Source: Bryobacteraceae bacterium
Lineage (GTDB): Bacteria; Acidobacteriota; Terriglobia; Bryobacterales; Bryobacteraceae
Direction: 5' to 3'
Assembly: GCA_023384675.1 (NCBI GenBank)
Contig: JAHDVK010000010.1
Coordinates: 124,001 to 188,000, forward strand
Length of the DNA: 64,000 bases
Part shown: piece after piece, positions 61,226 through 64,000 of the stretch
Numbering within the stretch: position 1 is the stretch's first letter
How the letters are laid out: the number at the start of each line of letters is the position of its first letter
Translations under genes and position numbers: made by a program
The notes under the pieces: model-generated
Seen by the model: only the letters and a program-made list of their open reading frames with translations
Told to the model about the DNA's origin: nothing
The model's database searches: none

Positions 61226-62512
61226 TCACACGAGATCGCGACGGTGCGCCCACACCTTCTCGAAGGCCTTCGCATACTGTTCAATCAGCTCCGGCGCTTC
61301 GCCGTACTGGCAGCGGACGAACAGGTGGTTGGCGTTCACCCACGCATTGCCGGGCATCGAAGCGGGGATCGTGGGCGGATGATGCCACCATTTGGCTTCG
61401 GAATAGATCTTGAGCTTGTGCTGCTCGGGATAGTCCCAGAAGCTCACGGCAACCCCCTCGGCCTTCAGCGCATTCAGAATGTTGTCGCGCGCAACACCCA
61501 CTTTCGCGAAGTCAACCAGCAGCATGTTGCCGCTATAGTAGGCGCGTTCCTGGCCGGGCAGCAGGCGCGGTTCGGCCACACCCTCGAGCTGAAGCAGGCG
61601 GGCGTTCAGGGCCTTGACGTTCTTGCGCGCCACCGCGTTGCGCTCATCCAGGCTCCGGAGCTGGACGCGCGCAATCGCCGCGGCCAGGGGATGCATCCGG
61701 TACTTCTGCCCGAAACCCGTGCCCTCGTAAGCGCGCACGGGACTGTCCGCGGCGAACTTCACCGGATCTTCGTAGTGACCGAACGCTGCCGCACGCTCAT
61801 AGTGCTCGCGCGTCTTATACATCCCCATCCCGCCTTCCACCGAGGGCATCACCTTGGAAAGCTGATAACTGTAGATGGCCATGTCGCCGAACGTGCCCAT
61901 CTTGCGGCCGTGCATGGATGCGCCGTGCGCGTGCGCCGCGTCTTCCAGCAGAATCAGTCCTTTTTCACGGGCCCAGGCGCTGATGGAGTCCATCTCACAG
62001 GGCAGGCCCCAGGAGTGCATCACTTCGATCGCTTTGGTCCGCGGCGTCAGTTTGCGCTTGGCGTCCTCGAGGTCGAAAGTGGCCGTCTTGGGATCGATGT
62101 CGATGAAGACCGGCACCAAGCCGAAGAAGCGCAGTGCGAGGCACGGCGAGAAAAACGTGTAGCTCGGAACCATCACTTCGCTGCCCGGCGGCAGATCCAG
62201 CGCGAAGTACATGGACGTAATCGCGCTCGTCCCGTTCATGTGCGCCTTCACGAATTCGGCGCCGGTGTAGTCCTGCCATTCCTTCTCGAAAAGGGGAATT
62301 TCCTGGTAAAAGCGCCCGGAATCGATCAGCTCATGCAGGGCTTTCTTTTCCGCCGCGCCGTAACGCGGCCAGTTGCTGAGCGCCGAGGCACGGGCCGGCG
62401 AATACGTGACGGCCTTCTGACCGCCCTTCAGGGCCAGGGTTTCGCGATACGCGCCGCCGGCGGCGGGGGCTGCGGCGGCGGCGGATAAAAAAGTGCGTCG
62501 AGTCGTTGGCAT
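61226..62512 (-). CDS. DegT/DnrJ/EryC1/StrS-type aminotransferase with a Tat signal
   Basis: A 428-residue PLP enzyme of the sugar aminotransferase family. After a twin-arginine signal (TTRRTFLSAAAAAPAAGGAY) come VPSYTFFSPCLALRFFGL, the cofactor aspartate D191 in LLEDAAHAHGA, and the PLP lysine K220 in SYQLSKVMPSVEGG. The catalytic residues are retained, so the domain could be active. Export of a PLP enzyme is unusual, since the family normally works on nucleotide sugars in the cytoplasm. It lies 28 bp downstream of the ceramidase-like gene on the same strand. Confidence 0.85.
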   Translation of the reverse strand: MPTTRRTFLSAAAAAPAAGGAYRETLALKGGQKAVTYSPARASALSNWPRYGAAEKKALHELIDSGRFYQEIPLFEKEWQDYTGAEFVKAHMNGTSAITSMYFALDLPPGSEVMVPSYTFFSPCLALRFFGLVPVFIDIDPKTATFDLEDAKRKLTPRTKAIEVMHSWGLPCEMDSISAWAREKGLILLEDAAHAHGASMHGRKMGTFGDMAIYSYQLSKVMPSVEGGMGMYKTREHYERAAAFGHYEDPVKFAADSPVRAYEGTGFGQKYRMHPLAAAIARVQLRSLDERNAVARKNVKALNARLLQLEGVAEPRLLPGQERAYYSGNMLLVDFAKVGVARDNILNALKAEGVAVSFWDYPEQHKLKIYSEAKWWHHPPTIPASMPGNAWVNANHLFVRCQYGEAPELIEQYAKAFEKVWAHRRDLV

Positions 62513-62540
62513 GACGGTTCATCCTCTGGAAACAATCGGA

Positions 62541-63830
62541 TCATAGCGCAAGCAGCGCGGATATAGTTCGTTTCACGATAACCTCGGAACCGGGTCCGGC
62601 GTTCGCGGCCGAAGGCTCGTAGCCGCCTTCCTCGAAGGCGGAATCAGGACAGATGTAGCCGGGGCTGATGTCGCTGTAGCCAGCGATCAGCGCCTCGGGC
62701 GCGTGCCGCTGGAAATCGAGCATGGGTTCGCCGGGCAGAATCACAAGCTGCACTGTGCCCAGCGCCACGCGCGTGAACATAAGCGGCTCGCGCCGCCGGG
62801 CGAAAGCCGCCCGGATGGCGCGGCGGTAGAGTTGCTGCGGGCCCGGATCCTCGGCCGATGGCCACTCGGGGTTCCCTTCGGCGGGGCCGGGGAGACGGAC
62901 TTGCGCCGTGCGCCAATCCATCGCGCCCGCCGCGGCCGTTTGCGTCGCGGAGATCGAGGCTCGCATCCCCGTTTCGAGCCGCCCGGCGAGTGCGCGGCGT
63001 GCCGCCTCGCTGCCGTCGTTGTACTTGCCCGCCGTCACGTCGCCCGCGCAACCGGTGAGACAAATCTGCGGAACCCCTTCTTCCTGCTCCACAGCCTCCC
63101 GGGCCGCGCCCACGAAGTCGCTCGAAACCTGGCCATTGCAACAGAAAGACTGCGGGTGGCAGGCGTAGTGGTGCAGGCGCACGAGTGGGCGGCTGCCGTG
63201 GAACAGGGTGAGGGTGCGGAGGCGCGTGTCGATATCGCCCTCGGGCAGGGCGGCGAGTGCGGGGTCTTTTGCGCCACTGCTGAATCGCGTCACCAACTTG
63301 CCGTCCACCATGAGCCGGCGCGCGCTCGCGATCTTCTCCGGATGCGCCACGCCCAGGCCCACGGCGTCCACGGGCGTCAGGTCTTCCAACGCGCGCGCCG
63401 CGGCCTTCGCGAGGCGCGCCGTGACTGTTTGCAAGAAACGCCGGCTCATCATCAGAGGCGGCCGTGCGAGCTGCGCCATTAGCTCATACCCATCCCCTTC
63501 GGCATAGGGGGCGGTGTGTTGATGAACCGCCACCACCGCCACGCGCTCCGGCGCGGTCCTCACCGCCCGCGCCAGTGCGTTTACGAACATCCGGTGGACG
63601 AAGCCGCCAAGCCCGCACCAGTCCACGGCGCAGACCACCGCGCGCCCCCCGGGGCCGTCCAGCACAATGCCTTTCGCCCAGAGCGGGTCCACGACCTCCC
63701 GCGCGGGGTCCACCCAGATCAGCGGTTCGCCCAGTGCCGGCGTCGCGTCAGCCCGGAACGCGGCCGCCCGCCAGCCCGCAGGCGCCGCGCCCAGCGCCGC
63801 CATCCCCAGACTGAATTCTCGCCGCGTCAT
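62541..63830 (-). CDS. Tat-exported neutral ceramidase-like protein
   Basis: A 429-residue protein with a twin-arginine signal (MTRREFSLGMAALGAAPAG) and features of the neutral/alkaline non-lysosomal ceramidase N-terminal domain: VHQHTAPYAEGDGYE, HHYACHPQSFCCNGQVSSDF and CLTGCAGDVTAGKYND. It is much shorter than true neutral ceramidases (about 650 residues or more), so the C-terminal immunoglobulin-like domain is missing and activity on ceramide is uncertain. The start at 63830 has GAAGG upstream. An alternative ATG at 63854 overlaps the preceding stop as ATGA. It leads the DegT-type gene. Confidence 0.78.
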   Translation of the reverse strand: MTRREFSLGMAALGAAPAGWRAAAFRADATPALGEPLIWVDPAREVVDPLWAKGIVLDGPGGRAVVCAVDWCGLGGFVHRMFVNALARAVRTAPERVAVVAVHQHTAPYAEGDGYELMAQLARPPLMMSRRFLQTVTARLAKAAARALEDLTPVDAVGLGVAHPEKIASARRLMVDGKLVTRFSSGAKDPALAALPEGDIDTRLRTLTLFHGSRPLVRLHHYACHPQSFCCNGQVSSDFVGAAREAVEQEEGVPQICLTGCAGDVTAGKYNDGSEAARRALAGRLETGMRASISATQTAAAGAMDWRTAQVRLPGPAEGNPEWPSAEDPGPQQLYRRAIRAAFARRREPLMFTRVALGTVQLVILPGEPMLDFQRHAPEALIAGYSDISPGYICPDSAFEEGGYEPSAANAGPGSEVIVKRTISALLAL

Positions 63831-63850
63831 GAACCTTCGTGATGCCTCAA

Positions 63851-64000
63851 TCATACGCGCCCGCGCGCGCCAGGGCCAACCGTGTCGCAGGCCAGCGCCG
63901 CCTCCCGCGCCCGCCACGCCGCTGCGTGATTCCCTCCAGCCAGCCCGCCAATCCAGGTCGCATGCGCCCTGCAACTCGCCGCCCCCGGCAGAATCGTCGC
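63851..64000 (-). CDS. C-terminal end of a gene entering from the right edge
   Basis: The open minus-strand frame gives about 49 residues ending GPGARGRV and a TGA at 63853-63851. The stretch CRAHATWIGGLAGGNHAAAW resembles the ending of some FAD-dependent oxidoreductases, where a glycine-rich helix closes the FAD site, but too little is visible to assign it. GC-rich third positions support coding. Its stop overlaps a possible ATG of the ceramidase-like gene. Confidence 0.45.
   Translation of the reverse strand, partial: ATILPGAASCRAHATWIGGLAGGNHAAAWRAREAALACDTVGPGARGRV

Overview
The window looks like a chromosomal segment of a high-GC, Gram-negative soil bacterium, most likely an Acidobacteriota member of the Solibacter/Bryobacter type. 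The evidence is an orphan duplicated MacB/FtsX permease of the kind expanded in that phylum, many Tat-exported sugar isomerases and hydrolases, a sulfatase, a DUF1080 protein, a propeller-type hybrid histidine kinase and outer-membrane barrels. No phage, plasmid, integron or CRISPR signature was seen. The only traces of mobile DNA are an N-terminal remnant of a REP-associated (RAYT) transposase and a REP-doublet-like inverted repeat.

Layout. 1-9 kb is housekeeping: the 5' part of mnmG diverges from purD, then tRNA-Arg, dnaE, accA, a small membrane protein, tRNA-Asp, tRNA-Pro and a porin. 9-16 kb holds the orphan permease, then a leftward set of nadA, moaA, a GT39-type glycosyltransferase and a Smr protein. 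16-19 kb is a compact rpoN-hpf-rapZ cluster, read leftward. 19-25.5 kb holds a radical SAM/SPASM protein, class II photolyase, a TIGR01777 epimerase, a DinB-like protein and asparagine synthase. 25.5-38 kb is carbohydrate-oriented: a GH43-like protein behind a structured leader, an overlapping trio (ManA-like isomerase, TIM-barrel isomerase, Tat sulfatase), a CBM9-like protein, ftsB, cutA, an ACS-type transporter, a YncE-like lipoprotein, an amidohydrolase and a DUF1080-PHP fusion. 38-45.5 kb is a sigma-54 signalling block: an LssY_C/beta-barrel fusion, tandem universal stress protein, NtrC-type activator, histidine kinase, Rnk/GreA-like factor and small membrane proteins. 45.5-64 kb mixes an M24 peptidase, adk, a large hybrid sensor kinase, aminotransferase, FAH hydrolase, SDR, Tat-exported PHP and ceramidase-like proteins, a serine hydrolase divergent from a LysR regulator, and a Tat-exported DegT-type aminotransferase.

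The most interesting signal is a set of three close matches to the sigma-54 promoter (GG-N10-GC core) in intergenic DNA, in a window that also encodes sigma-54 and an NtrC-type activator with its kinase. One lies before a universal stress gene just downstream of the activator. One lies, at correct spacing, before a 49-residue membrane protein. One drives no ORF: it points into a stretch with two very stable hairpins (14 bp perfect; 16 bp with one mismatch) whose loops both carry GGAGGAG, with a third copy just upstream. That candidate small RNA ends convergently against rapZ, whose E. coli homologue is the adaptor for the GlmY/GlmZ small RNAs. The RNA, its transcription and any link to RapZ are inferences from sequence. 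Other notable items are leaderless-type promoters, a structured leader with 15-nt direct repeats before the GH43-like gene, and several unusual domain fusions.
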